Assembly (NCBI RefSeq): GCF_020379485.1 | Contig: NC_063437.1 | Coordinates: 21,849,726-21,913,725, forward strand | DNA from: Brassica napus | Lineage: Eukaryota > Streptophyta > Magnoliopsida > Brassicales > Brassicaceae | Direction of reading: 5' to 3' | DNA: 64,000 nucleotides | Shown: positions 11,254 through 20,718 of the stretch, piece by piece | How the letters are laid out: each line of letters opens with the position of its first letter | Position numbering within the stretch: position 1 is the stretch's first letter | Position numbers and translations under genes: made by a program | Notes under the pieces: generated by a model | The model's input: the letters and a program-made list of their open reading frames with translations, nothing else | The model's database searches: none | What the model was told of the DNA's origin: nothing

Positions 11254-11394
11254 TGTCTTTTGCTCTTCTTTTATTATGCTTTACCTTGTTTTTATTCTTT
11301 TTGCAAAGATAAACCATAGTTTGACATAACCGATTGTAATAAGTTACAAACTCTACCCATTTTAATGGAATTCACATATTTGGCAAAAAAAAAA
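8815..11394 (+). mobile_element. Inner LINE, 5'-truncated, with poly(A) and target-site duplication
   Basis: A second non-LTR retrotransposon copy is inserted in the 3'UTR of the outer one. The 14-bp target duplication AAGCTTACAAACTC is at 8801-8814 and 11395-11408 and is perfect, apart from ambiguity with the A tail (11385-11396). The element starts within ORF2, just before the reverse transcriptase domain, so ORF1 and the endonuclease are missing. This is the usual 5' truncation of target-primed reverse transcription. Its open reading frame has no stop codon, which suggests a recent insertion. Confidence 0.88.
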
Positions 11395-11446
11395 AAGCTT
11401 ACAAACTCTTCTCATATTTTATATAAAATTCAAATCTAAAAAAAAA

Positions 11447-12050
11447 TGTAGCATGTAGTCAAAGTTACGCCACATATACATACATACTAGCTAGATGCGG
11501 GTTAACTCCTAAATTAGCATGCAAAGACGTAGTCAATTTTTTTTCAAAAAAAAAGACATAGTCAAATAAGCACACGCATGTATGTATTAGTAAAAAAAGA
11601 CGTCATGTAGTCACGTATGTTTTCGTTCGTACGTACATAACATGCATGTGTGGAGTAATTTAACTTTTTTTTAACTACTATATACGCTCTAGTCAGTTGA
11701 AATAGAAATATGATAACTGGTTAGATCAAACGAATTAAAAATTGAACTGGAGTTTCGAATAATCAAGGTAGAGTTTTAGAGTTGAACCTTAAAACAATCA
11801 CACCAAATATTATTTTTATTAATAACTAAACAACATGTTGTTTTCGTTTTACAATCTTTTTTCTCAGTATAGCTTCTGCACTCACCGAAATCAAACGTTA
11901 TAAATTTTTTGTAAAGTAAAACTCTAATCTGGAATCATATGGCGTTTCTGAAAGTTGATTTGTAACAAAAAAAAACAATGAACAATCAGTCATTTAGTAA
12001 GAAGAAAAAACGCTACACGTCAGCAATCCGCATACTACACAGTTAACGAG
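11447..12050 (+). other. AT-rich spacer, nothing assignable
   Basis: This 600-bp stretch between the LINE tail and the leader of the NMT-like gene has short AT-rich runs and repeated TACGTA or CATGCA words but no coding signal, no TIR pair and no RNA gene that I can see. Confidence 0.5.
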
Positions 12051-12054
12051 AAGT

Positions 12055-12880
12055 ATGAAGAAAGGGCAAATCGGTAAAAGCCCAGAGCAAGGAATCAGGG
12101 TAAGACACTTGTCATTAATTAAGTGGCTGATTCAAAAGAGTTTGTTAGAAGTGGCAAATCCGTCATTTTACACACTCTTGAACTTTATTCCTTCTCTCTC
12201 AAGTCTCAACACGCTCTCTCTCCCTCTCAAACTCAAACTCTCTCACCACCACCAGAGATCAAATCTTCTGCAATTTCGGTTCCCGTTATCGTTTCTCGAG
12301 AAATCTTCACTTTCGATAGTTCGTCAACCGAGAAATCAGAGCAGAGAGCGATTCACAGGTTCGATTACTTGATCACGACGAGTCTTGTTTCGATTGTTCA
12401 AAACAAGATGAGTATAATATGTGTTTATCGATTGTAATATGAGTATCGATTGTATAATATGTGTATAACAAGATCACGAGAAATCTATGTTGAAAGATGA
12501 TTCGATTTTGAGAACTTATTATGATTCTGATTTTGTTTAGGTTTCGTGCTTGGATTGGCTGATCATTCTGTTCCTTCATCACTCCCAAGTTCACGAACGC
12601 AGGTTTCACTTTGTCGCAACTTTTTTCTTCTTTTTTTCGTTTGTTGAAAGATGATTCGTGACACGAAATGATTCGATTTAGAAGTTGTTTATATATATAT
12701 ATATATATATGATGTGTGTTCTCTTATAGAATCCAGAACTTGTTGTTCTGCCGCTTGCTTAGTATCGGATAGATGATCACCCGCTTCGTGTTTGTGTTTG
12801 ACGGATCTTCTGGTTGCGCTTAACTGTTTTTAGTCTTGTGGCTTTCTCAAAAATCTTGAACCATTGCTTTTTTTTTTCAG
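12055..12880 (+). promoter_or_regulatory. Putative 5'UTR and leader intron of the NMT-like gene
   Basis: A pyrimidine-rich, untranslated-looking segment (12180-12360, with CTCTCTCTCCCTCTCAAACT) resembles the leader of a housekeeping gene. It is followed by a possible donor (CACAG|GTTCGA) at about 12359 and by T-rich intron-like DNA holding an AT microsatellite (about 12692-12711). The stretch ends in a strong acceptor, TTTTTTTTTTCAG at 12880, nine bases before an ATG at 12889. Exact exon limits are inferred. Confidence 0.5.
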
Positions 12881-12888
12881 GATCAAGG

Positions 12889-15358
12889 ATGGCTGATGGT
12901 GTTCGTTTTCGTGGGTTAACAGATCCTCTGTTCAAAGATCCTCGGTACAAAAGGTTTTTTTGACTTACTGATCGAATTGGACCTTAACTATCGATGTGTT
13001 GTTGAAAAGTACAATCAGGAGAAGGAGAAGGCAGCAAACAATATATCAACTCAAAAACAAACTCTATACCCCGAGATGGAAGAAGATGTTGTTGTCCCTG
13101 CAAGGTTCAGAGCCTTTTTGCACGAAATTAACGAGTCTTATGGAGCTGTTTATCAAAATTACAAAGAGGAACAGGCCAAGAACATCAGCAAAGGAAAGCA
13201 GCAAAGATCTTATGCAGAGGTTGTTATGTGTCCAGCTGCAGCTAAGGTGGTCGCAGGAAGCGGTATAGTTGCAGCTCCTCCTCCTCAGCAGAAAACAGCC
13301 GTCTTGTCTGGTCCTCATCAAGCAGCTCATGCCCCAGCTAAAGTGGTCACAGGAAGTGGTATAGTTGCAGCTCCTCCTCCTCAGCAGAAAACAGCTGTCT
13401 TGTCTGGTCCTCATCAAGCAGTTCATGCCCCAGCTAAGGTGGTCGCAGGAAGCGGTATAGTTGCAGCTCCTCCTCCTCAGCAGAAAACAGCCGTCTTGTC
13501 TGGTCCTCATCAAGCAGCTCATGCCCCAGCTAAGAGAGTTCTTCCTCAGCAGCAGCAAAGAGCTGTCTCATCTGGTAGCAAAGGATTCAAGACGGAACCT
13601 AGGAGACCACATCAGGTTACAGCTCCTCGTGCCCCAGCTAAGGGAGGTCTTCCTCAGCAGCAGCAAAGAGCCGGCTTGTCTGGTAGCAAAGGATCCAAGA
13701 CGGAACCTAGGAGACCACCTCAGGTTACAGCTCCTCGTGCCCCAGCTAAGGGAGGTCTTCCTCAGCAGCAGCAAAGAGCCGGCTTGTCTGGTAGCAAAGG
13801 ATCCAAGACGGAACCTAGGAGACCACCTCAGGTTACAGCTCCTCGTGCCCCAGATGAGAAGGCTGCCGAGCAAACATCATCGAGCCTTTCTGGATTGGAC
13901 AAGAAAGTTAGTGGAGCACAAAAGGAGGCACCTTGCCCATCAAAGAGCGATGCCATCTCTAGTCCTCAGCACGGGCACAGTGGGAATGAACGTTCTGGTC
14001 CCTCTGATGGTGAGTTGATGAAAAAAAGGGGTAAGGAGAAGGTTGTGGATGATGAAGAAGAGCCTCCTCCATCTGGACTACTTGAAGTCTCAAAGCAAGC
14101 ATCTGATGGTTCTTCTGAAGCTGAAGCTGAGATTGTCAGCGAGTTGATGAAAAAAAAGGGTAACGAGAAGGTTGTATCTGATGGTTCTTCTGAAGCTGAA
14201 GCTGAGATTGTCAACGAGTTGATGAGAAAAAAGGGTAAGGGGAAGGTTGTGGATGATGAAGAAGAGCATCCTCCATCTGGATTACTTGAAGTCTCAAAGC
14301 AAGCATCTGATGGTCCTCACCGCAGTGAAGAAGCTCCTTCTGAAGTTGAAGCTAGTTCACCAGCAAAGGCCGAGCTCAAGAGAGAGCCAAAGGAACTGCA
14401 TTCCTCTCTTGAACTGGTCACATGCGATTTGAGCTCAGATGATATGTGTGCACAGGTTCAGACACTACTCAAAGAAAACTTCTCGGACACTGCAACCTTT
14501 GATTTATCCAAAGATTATCTGAGGTGGGCCTTGCAGCCATGGGGTTATAAGAAGGAATGGCATATGGGAATCTGTTCCAAGCGCAACAAGAAGCTGCTTG
14601 GCTTTATCAGTGGTGTCCCTATCAAAATCCAAATAGGTGAGGATGTGGTTGAAGCGGCAGATTTAAATTTTCTCTGTGTTCAGAAGGGTTTCAAGAAGTT
14701 CAGCTTTGGTTCTTTGGGTTCATTCATGATCGATGAGATGAGAAGAAGGGTTGACCTGGAGGGTGTTAGCAAAGCTGTTTATCTCACAGTTTCAGAGCGC
14801 TCTACACCAAGCATCACCTGCCAACCATGGTACAGGGCATTGAAGGAAGAAAAACAACCACTACCTGCAGCAACAACACAAACACCTGGCTTAAGACCAA
14901 TGTTACCATGTGATGTCCCTGCTGTTACAAAACTTATAAGAAGCTACCTTAGACAGTTTAGGGTTTCATCTTACCTTGAAGAAGCAGACGTCACCCATTG
15001 GCTTCTGCCACGGGATAAGGTTGTGTACTCTTACGTCGTGGTCAACCCTTCCACTGAGTTTGTGACTGACTTCTTCAGTTTCTACGCTAGGAAAAATTCT
15101 GATTTGAATGTAGCATTCTCCTTTTATCATGTTGCTAGAGACACCTCCACCAAGACTCTCATGAGCGATGCCTTAGTAGTGGCAAAGGAAAGTGGATTTG
15201 ACTTCTTCGGCGCCTTGGACATAATGGGGGACAGATCTTTCTTGAAGAAGAAGCTGAAGTTCGTTAAGGGAAAAACTCTTGCTTATTACCATTTTAGCAA
15301 CTTCAATCTTCCCCACCTGAAGCCACGAGAGATTGGTGTCAACATCAAAGCTACTTGA
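12889..15358 (+). CDS. Chimeric NMT-like protein: tandem repeats plus N-myristoyltransferase domain
   Basis: The long frame is open to a TGA at 15356-15358. The leader acceptor points to the ATG at 12889 (MADGVRFRGLTDPLF), but that frame stops after 24 codons. The long frame is entered one base away, across a run of seven T at 12955-12961; with six T it would continue RFFDLLIELDLNYR. The first in-frame ATG of the long frame is 13076. Counting from 12977, residues 89-184 are three 32-residue repeats, 185-292 three 36-residue repeats, and about 346-452 a third acidic repeat set. From about 475 to 793 it matches N-myristoyltransferase: YLRWALQPWGYKKEWH, KKLLGFISGVP, LNFLCVQKGF, TPGLRPM, TDFFSFY and a DALVVAKESGFDFFGALDIM stretch. 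This domain is about 320 residues against roughly 410 in genuine NMTs. The segment between YRAL and TPGLRPM is shortened, the CoA-binding LRSKR is replaced by FKKFSF, and the C-terminus ends IKAT. Catalysis is doubtful. Confidence 0.8.
13241..13528 (+). repeat. Repeat set A in the NMT-like gene: 3 x 96 bp
   Basis: Three head-to-tail 96-bp units at 13241-13336, 13337-13432 and 13433-13528, in frame, each encode 32 residues beginning AKVV(A/T)GSGIVAAPPPQQK. They are nearly identical in DNA; units 1 and 3 look more alike than either does to unit 2. The Pro/Ala/Gln-rich composition suggests an unstructured linker. Confidence 0.95.
13529..13852 (+). repeat. Repeat set B in the NMT-like gene: 3 x 108 bp
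   Basis: Three 108-bp units at 13529-13636, 13637-13744 and 13745-13852, in frame, encode 36 residues with LPQQQQRA and KTEPRRPPQVTAPRAP. Units 2 and 3 appear identical over all 108 bases, so that duplication is very recent or is kept uniform by conversion. Unit 1 has diverged slightly (RVLPQQQQ, HQVTAP). Confidence 0.95.
14012..14319 (+). repeat. Repeat set C in the NMT-like gene: acidic/basic partial repeats
   Basis: A third repeated block encodes three copies of ELM(K/R)KKG-(K/N)-KVV. Two copies are followed by DDEEE-PPSGLLEVSKQASDG; the middle copy is a shorter version joined to SDGSSEAEAEIV. The unit lengths differ, so this arose by uneven duplication. It directly precedes the myristoyltransferase-like domain. 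Confidence 0.85.
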
Positions 15359-17305
15359 AATTCTAGTTTTTTGCATTGTCTTCTCAGCATATTTTGCTTT
15401 AACAATTGTTTTGTTTTGTATTGAAGATGAGATCTTGTTTAGTTCTTGTTTTATAAAAACAGAGGAATGATGATTAACTCTAGTTTTTACATCAGTTGTT
15501 TTGATCAAACGTGTTGTTTTTTTTTTGCTCCATCTGATCATCTCCTTGCATCAGTCTCTTGCCCTAGGTGCCTCAGAGTGCACCTCAAGCTTTCAACCTG
15601 AAAGACGAGGAAGCAAACTTGTTACCTCTCTAGACAAACAAACAAAAATCTATTGGGACTAACGACACTAGTAACAAGTTTAAATGAAAAATCCTAATTT
15701 GTTATCTCTCTCAATGGTTCGGTTCACTCATCACAAAGAATATTAAGATGGTGAACCAGAATCCCACTTTAGCCACACTACCTCAAAATCCATAATTAAG
15801 ACTTTCAAAAAGGCACAAGTAGTTGCTTTCACACAAACAATACAACATGTGTATATTAACAACACAAAGACCAGACAAAACAATTACATTCTCTATCTCT
15901 ACAAACTCTGTTAGCTCATTACTTCTCCAGCTAATCTTATATTAAGCTCATTACTACTTTATCTATGTCTCTCCTGACTAAATCAAGAAGTATAAAACTA
16001 AGCCTCAACAGCAGTTCATATAATCTGATTTCACCTTGGAGAAAAAATTTCTGAGCATGACTTGTAGTAATCTGGACAGCAGTTTTTGTTGCTATCTACA
16101 TGCTCTGTCCAAAAGAAGAAGCAGATCAGTTTAACAGAAATAGAGCAAGAAAAAGCTTCTGCAAGAAAACAAAAGAAAAATAGACCTTCAATATTCTGTC
16201 ATTAAAAAAAATACATGGACATTTATCTCTGTTAGCGCAATTTGTCTCTCAAGTCTGCAAGCCCACAAACAGAAGAAACGAAAAATGAGTGCGTGTAAAT
16301 GATTATTTAGTCCCTGCAAGCAAACAAACAGATATATAAATGTATAACCGTGAAGCACGCAAGACTCTTGATAGACCGACCCGGGAGAGTGGTTAGCTCA
16401 TCCGTGTTATAAAACAAATCTTGTATAGCCTTCAATTGTGAGCATATATATGTAGATGATAGGCAGATGATTGCATCCAATATTTTGATGAAACATTCAA
16501 GTAAACATATATATAGAGTTATCCTCCTTGTGATGAATCAGAAGGGAAATTTGAAATTCTCTCTGCTCAGCTGGCTTTTAAAAATGTCTGCTTCAGCTCT
16601 TTATATAAACTAATCTGAAAACAAGTTAAAATCAGTACTATAGAGACAGAGAGGGGTTAGTGAGTACCAGCTCTTTGAATCAAAAGTGAGAGGCACCATA
16701 AGATGCTGCGAAGAAGATGAAGATGTCGCCGCCAATTGACTTTCCACTACCGAGGTACTGCCAAAGTCGATAAATAATTGTTCTTTCTTACATTTTTATG
16801 GTATTTAACACTATCTTACACGATTTCTTGCACCGTTCTGTGCTTCCCCTAGATTGTAACACATGTATGCAACAGAGCTTTCTTTTGTTAACCTTATCAT
16901 GTTTCGAGTGGATTAATTTGGACTTTCCACTAATGAAAACTTTTTATCTAGTTCAAACTTTGCAAACATATTTTTTAACGAATGGGATATTTGATGTTGT
17001 GATAATCAATAAAAAAGTAAATCAAATATTTTGTTAGAGTTGTTAAATTATAATATATGGATAAACTCTTCCTATTTAAACCCGTCTTATTTAAGATCCA
17101 TTCCATTTAAATTTCAAATTCTGTTCATACCTTTTATATTTTAATATACTTATTGAACTTGCATTTTAGATAAATGATCATTATTTTGGATAATTTAGAC
17201 CCTTTTAAATGTATTTAAAGCCTTTTAAATAAATGTTTTAAAAGTAATTCGTAAAAATTCAGAAATATATTTGAAAGATTATCATATACTTATATCTAAA
17301 CTTCA

Positions 17306-17345
<40 letters not shown>

Positions 17346-17497
17346 ATACAATAGAATATTCTATGCATACTTGTTAGGGTTTTGTGTTAACCTTCAGAAA
17401 CAGAATCGTCGCCATTATCATATGCTTCCGATTAGTAAAGTTTGTCATTGCGTTTGGAGTAGTGTAAGTTGAAGGCATACATCTGTTATTAGCAACG
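15359..17497 (+). other. Spacer with possible exon relics and a TA microsatellite
   Basis: No intact gene. On the minus strand a stretch at about 16675-16755 reads GKSIGGDIFIFFAASYGASHF then stop, and another at 15548-15597 reads as a short exon after a TTTCAG acceptor. Both may be relics of a gene lost here, but I cannot assign them. A perfect TA-dinucleotide run of about 32 bp lies at 17311-17342, just upstream of the F-box gene promoter. Confidence 0.4.
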
Positions 17498-19511
17498 ATG
17501 GAACATGAAAGGTACGTGGAGTTTCTTAGTTTAGTTAATGGTTACTTTATCTTGTGCTCTGAATCCTTTTTTTTTCTTGCGGTTGTAAACACCAAAGTAC
17601 CCAGCCCTAATATTTAAGAAAAAATCCTAATTAAAACTCGTATCTGTATACATGCCATTGACTATATCCTTACAGCAAAACCGGTGGTGAAAATCTGAGA
17701 AATCAAGATATGATGGACTGGATCAGTGAGCTGCCTAGAGATTTGATTATACAGATACTATCTTCACTTTCGACAAAAGATGTCACAGCAACAAGTGTTT
17801 TGTCTAAGAGTTGGAGATCTGTTTGGAAGATGGTGCCAAACATCAAGTTTGATTCTGGTTATCACTACAAAACTGAAAGCCATAGTTTTTCAGAGATTGT
17901 TTGCAAGTCTTTGCTTTCATGTAGCTCTCCGGTTCTAGAGAGTCTTTATTTGGTAAATATTTATGAATCTGAAGCTTCAGATGACATAGAACTATTGATT
18001 GGAGTTGCATTTGCACGCCCTGTGCGTAAACTAGTACTGGAGCTTCTTCTAGATAAAGACTATGACGGGGAGTTGATTAGAATATTGCCGAGTGTTTTCT
18101 TTAGCTGTAATAACACACTGGAAATATTGGAACTCAGCAGTAAGTTATTGCTTTTAGACTTCCCTTGTCGGGTCAGTTTAAAGTCTCTTAAAAAGCTGCG
18201 CCTTATAGATGTGGAATTCAAAGATGACGAATCTGTTTGCAACCTTTTATGTGGCTGCCCTATTCTCGAAGATTTGGTTGTGCACCGAAGGAACAGTTAT
18301 GATTCAAAGGCCTTCATTATGGCGAAGATTTGCAATTCTAAGTATGAGGACGACTTGATTAGATTTCCGAGTGTTTTCTCTAGCGGTAATAACACACTGG
18401 AAATATTGGAACTCAGTACTATGCTTTTAGACTTTCCTTGTCGGGTTGGTTTGAAGTCCCTTAAAAAGCTGCACCTTATAAATGTGAAATTCAGAGACGA
18501 GGAATCTGTTTGCAACCTTTTATGTGGCTGCCCTATTCTCGAAGATTTGACTGTGGACCGAAGGGGCAATTATGATGCAGAGACTTTCACTATTGCGGTT
18601 CCATCATTACAGAGACTAACCATAGTAGATACTTTTCAAGGAACAGCTAATGGAGGCTATGTGATAAACGCCCCTTCTTTGAAATACTTGAACATCAAAG
18701 GGGTTGGGTTTGAATGGTTTCGCGGACTCATCACCCTAGGCGAGTGTTATGAGTTTTTTCTGATTGAGAATGCGACAGAACTGGTGGAGGCTAAAATCAT
18801 AGGCGTTATAATGGATATCCATGTACACAATGAGGATATTTTGGCTTCTCTAGCTTCAGTAAAACGTCTTTCTTTAGACTTTTCACCCTTGAAGGTACGA
18901 TATCTTTTTTTAGTGTTCATCCTTGTTTTATATACTAATTAATATTTTCATCATGGACAGATCAAGTGTCCTACTGGTATTACCTTCTACCAGCTGGTAT
19001 CTTTGGAGCTTAATACACGTAAAAGTGAGTGGTCGAATCTACTTGCTCGCATGCTCGATAATTCTCCTAAATTGCAAATCCTCAAGCTCATTAACACCGT
19101 AAGAAATTTTAATTAGTTTTTTTTTTTACTCATATACAGCTCCTTCACTTTCAGGGTACTTTGATGAGATCTAATATCATTTTTCTTCAGGCAAATGATT
19201 ATAACAATAGAACATTATACTCCTTCCGATTGGTCGGCGAATGGGAGAAACGTCCAAAATGCGTACCGGAATGTTTGTTATTCCATCTTGTGACATTCCA
19301 GTGGACAAATTACCTATGGGAACTAGAAGAAGAGCTAGAAGTGGCAAAATACATTTTAAAGAATGCAAGATGGTTGAAGAAAGCAACTTTCTATACGGAA
19401 CCGGAAGATGTCGAAACCTTGGAAGAGAAACGTGAGATGCTAAACGAATTGGCTAGTGTAGTTAGGGCTTCAAATTCATGTCACCTCGTCTTTGAATCAT
19501 CATCCAACTAA
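17498..19511 (+). CDS. F-box/LRR/FBD protein
   Basis: An SCF ubiquitin-ligase substrate receptor of the plant F-box/FBD/LRR class, 563 residues. Exons: 17498-17511 (MEHES), 17676-18894, 18961-19098 and 19191-19511, all GT-AG and in phase. The F-box is at residues about 17-60 ([33 protein letters not shown]). Leucine-rich repeats follow with LKSLKKL and [15 protein letters not shown] signatures. The C-terminal FBD domain reads [40 protein letters not shown] and [18 protein letters not shown]. An internal tandem duplication enlarges the LRR region. A close paralogue lies on the minus strand at 37769-39498 and a broken FBD copy at 7690-8456. The substrate is unknown, and nothing like it lies at this site in Arabidopsis as far as I recall, so it probably moved in. 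Confidence 0.9.
18055..18612 (+). repeat. Internal 279-bp tandem duplication in the F-box gene
   Basis: The DNA from about 18055 to 18333 is repeated once from 18334, with a period of 279 bp (93 codons, in frame). Both copies carry GAGTGTTTTCT, AATAACACACTGGAAATATT, a CTTCCTTGTCGGGT-type segment and the [14 protein letters not shown] codons. The minus-strand paralogue has only one copy, so the duplication arose in this gene after the two separated. Confidence 0.85.
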
Positions 19512-19870
19512 TCTCTTTAACTTTTTTTTACTACTATGCTCTTGTTGAGTCATTGAGAAATGTAAAACTCGATAAAATTTAGCTAAGTACGGATGGTAAT
19601 ACTAAATCTTGATGACATTTGGGGGAAGGGACTGATGAATATTATAAATGGCACCAATATGAAGCTTCGCATCATCACTCACTAACCATATTCGCTGATT
19701 CAGTCAAAGATATAATAAATTTGTAAGTTTTGCCAACATTCATAGAAGAATTGTGTGTACCTTGTAGCTTTCAGGTTTCACCCTATGCATTCTCAAACAC
19801 AAATTATATACGGATGTCTCATACAAAAATTGGTCTAATTTCTTGTGTTACAAGGTATCTCCTACGCCTT
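19512..19870 (+). repeat. F-box 3' flank shared with 8098-8456
   Basis: The sequence after the F-box stop codon (CTACTATGCTCTTGTTGAGT, GCTAAGTACGGATGGTAATA, CTTGTGTTACAAGGTATCTC) recurs after the broken FBD copy at 8098-8456 with small indels. This shows that the copied block included non-coding DNA. Confidence 0.85.
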
Positions 19871-20429
19871 CTAAACTTCAAATCTGGAAAGGTTGAAAGT
19901 GAATCAAAAGAATCATATACATGTGAGGCTAAATTCTCGGAGACACGGAATTTTGAAGCTGAGAGTTTATATCTATGAATCTTCAATCATGTTCCTTCCT
20001 TGGTGAAACAATTTGTGAAAACGCTTCTTTCTTTCTGCCTTGTAAATGATGTTTTTGACCTTTCAAAACGGCTCTTTCACGTGCTTGGATAACACTACAA
20101 TTCCCACAAAATTGTCAAAACGCTTATCTTTTCTAACTTTTTCAATATTTCTATTTATTTTAAGAGACTCTATGTGATACCTCAATGTTGATACTCTTAA
20201 AGAGTCGAGCTCGTAAGTTACATCAGTAAGTACACACAAAGATAAAGTTATGTAATAAGGCTTGTATAGCATTTCTTAAAAGGACTATGTGAAGGTTGGA
20301 TGTTGTTAATAGACGAGGAATCTGTTTCCAACCACGAGATCGTGTTGTGAAAAAATAAATCGTGGTAGTAATTGGTAGTCACGGTTATAACAACGTGCAT
20401 GCACCTTAAACAAGTTGAATGCTTTGTTT

Positions 20430-20718
20430 TCAATTTATTTTCTAAAATAAAATATTGAAATCAAAGGGCTGAGAAAGAATATCTCTGGTATCAATATTGA
20501 TTTTGACCAAGTCGTTATGCTATTATTAAACTCTGGTTTCTCGTGTGTATATAAACCTAGCTCTGTTTCTGCAGAAATTACATTTGTTTTTGTCCCTTGT
20601 AACCGAAACAGGATCCAAAGGTAATTTATACTAACATCTGATGGTTCTTGATCTAATAGATCTTAACAAAAGGTCAATGCGTTTTGAATCATATTTGTGA
20701 TTTGATGTGATTACACAG
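20430..20718 (+). promoter_or_regulatory. PPa3 promoter and leader with intron
   Basis: A TATA box (GTGTATATAAACC) at about 20543-20555 is followed by a short leader. A donor CCAAAG|GTAATT at 20621 pairs with the acceptor TTACACAG ending at 20718, directly before the ATG, so the gene has a 98-bp 5'UTR intron. Confidence 0.65.

Larger units (their letters stand above)
8457..11446 (+). mobile_element. Outer LINE: 5'-truncated 3' end, split by a second LINE
   Basis: The last part of a non-LTR retrotransposon occupies about 8457-8814 and resumes at about 11395-11446. The left piece encodes the C-terminus of ORF2 with one frameshift: TAPRLLKWLVVQ, IYNIWAER, then IFELIDRTIRDVILEK and TWLRHEY followed by a stop. 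This parallels IYSIWSERN, IFKLLDRFIRDAILSK and HWLSRE of the inner element. Its 3'UTR (CACCTTG, GCCAAGGTGAACC) is cut at 8814. It continues after the inner element with CTCATATTTTATATAAAATT and ends in a 9-A tail at about 11438-11446. The exact left boundary and its target duplication are not clear. Confidence 0.8.

Noticed and set aside
13064..13873. Long open frames in other frames and on the minus strand over the repeat region of the NMT-like gene
   Set aside because: They repeat with the same period as the real frame and carry no domain; the repeats simply lack stops in several frames.
13241..14319. Possible CRISPR-like array because of regular repeats
   Set aside because: The repeats are in-frame coding units without spacers, in a plant nuclear gene.
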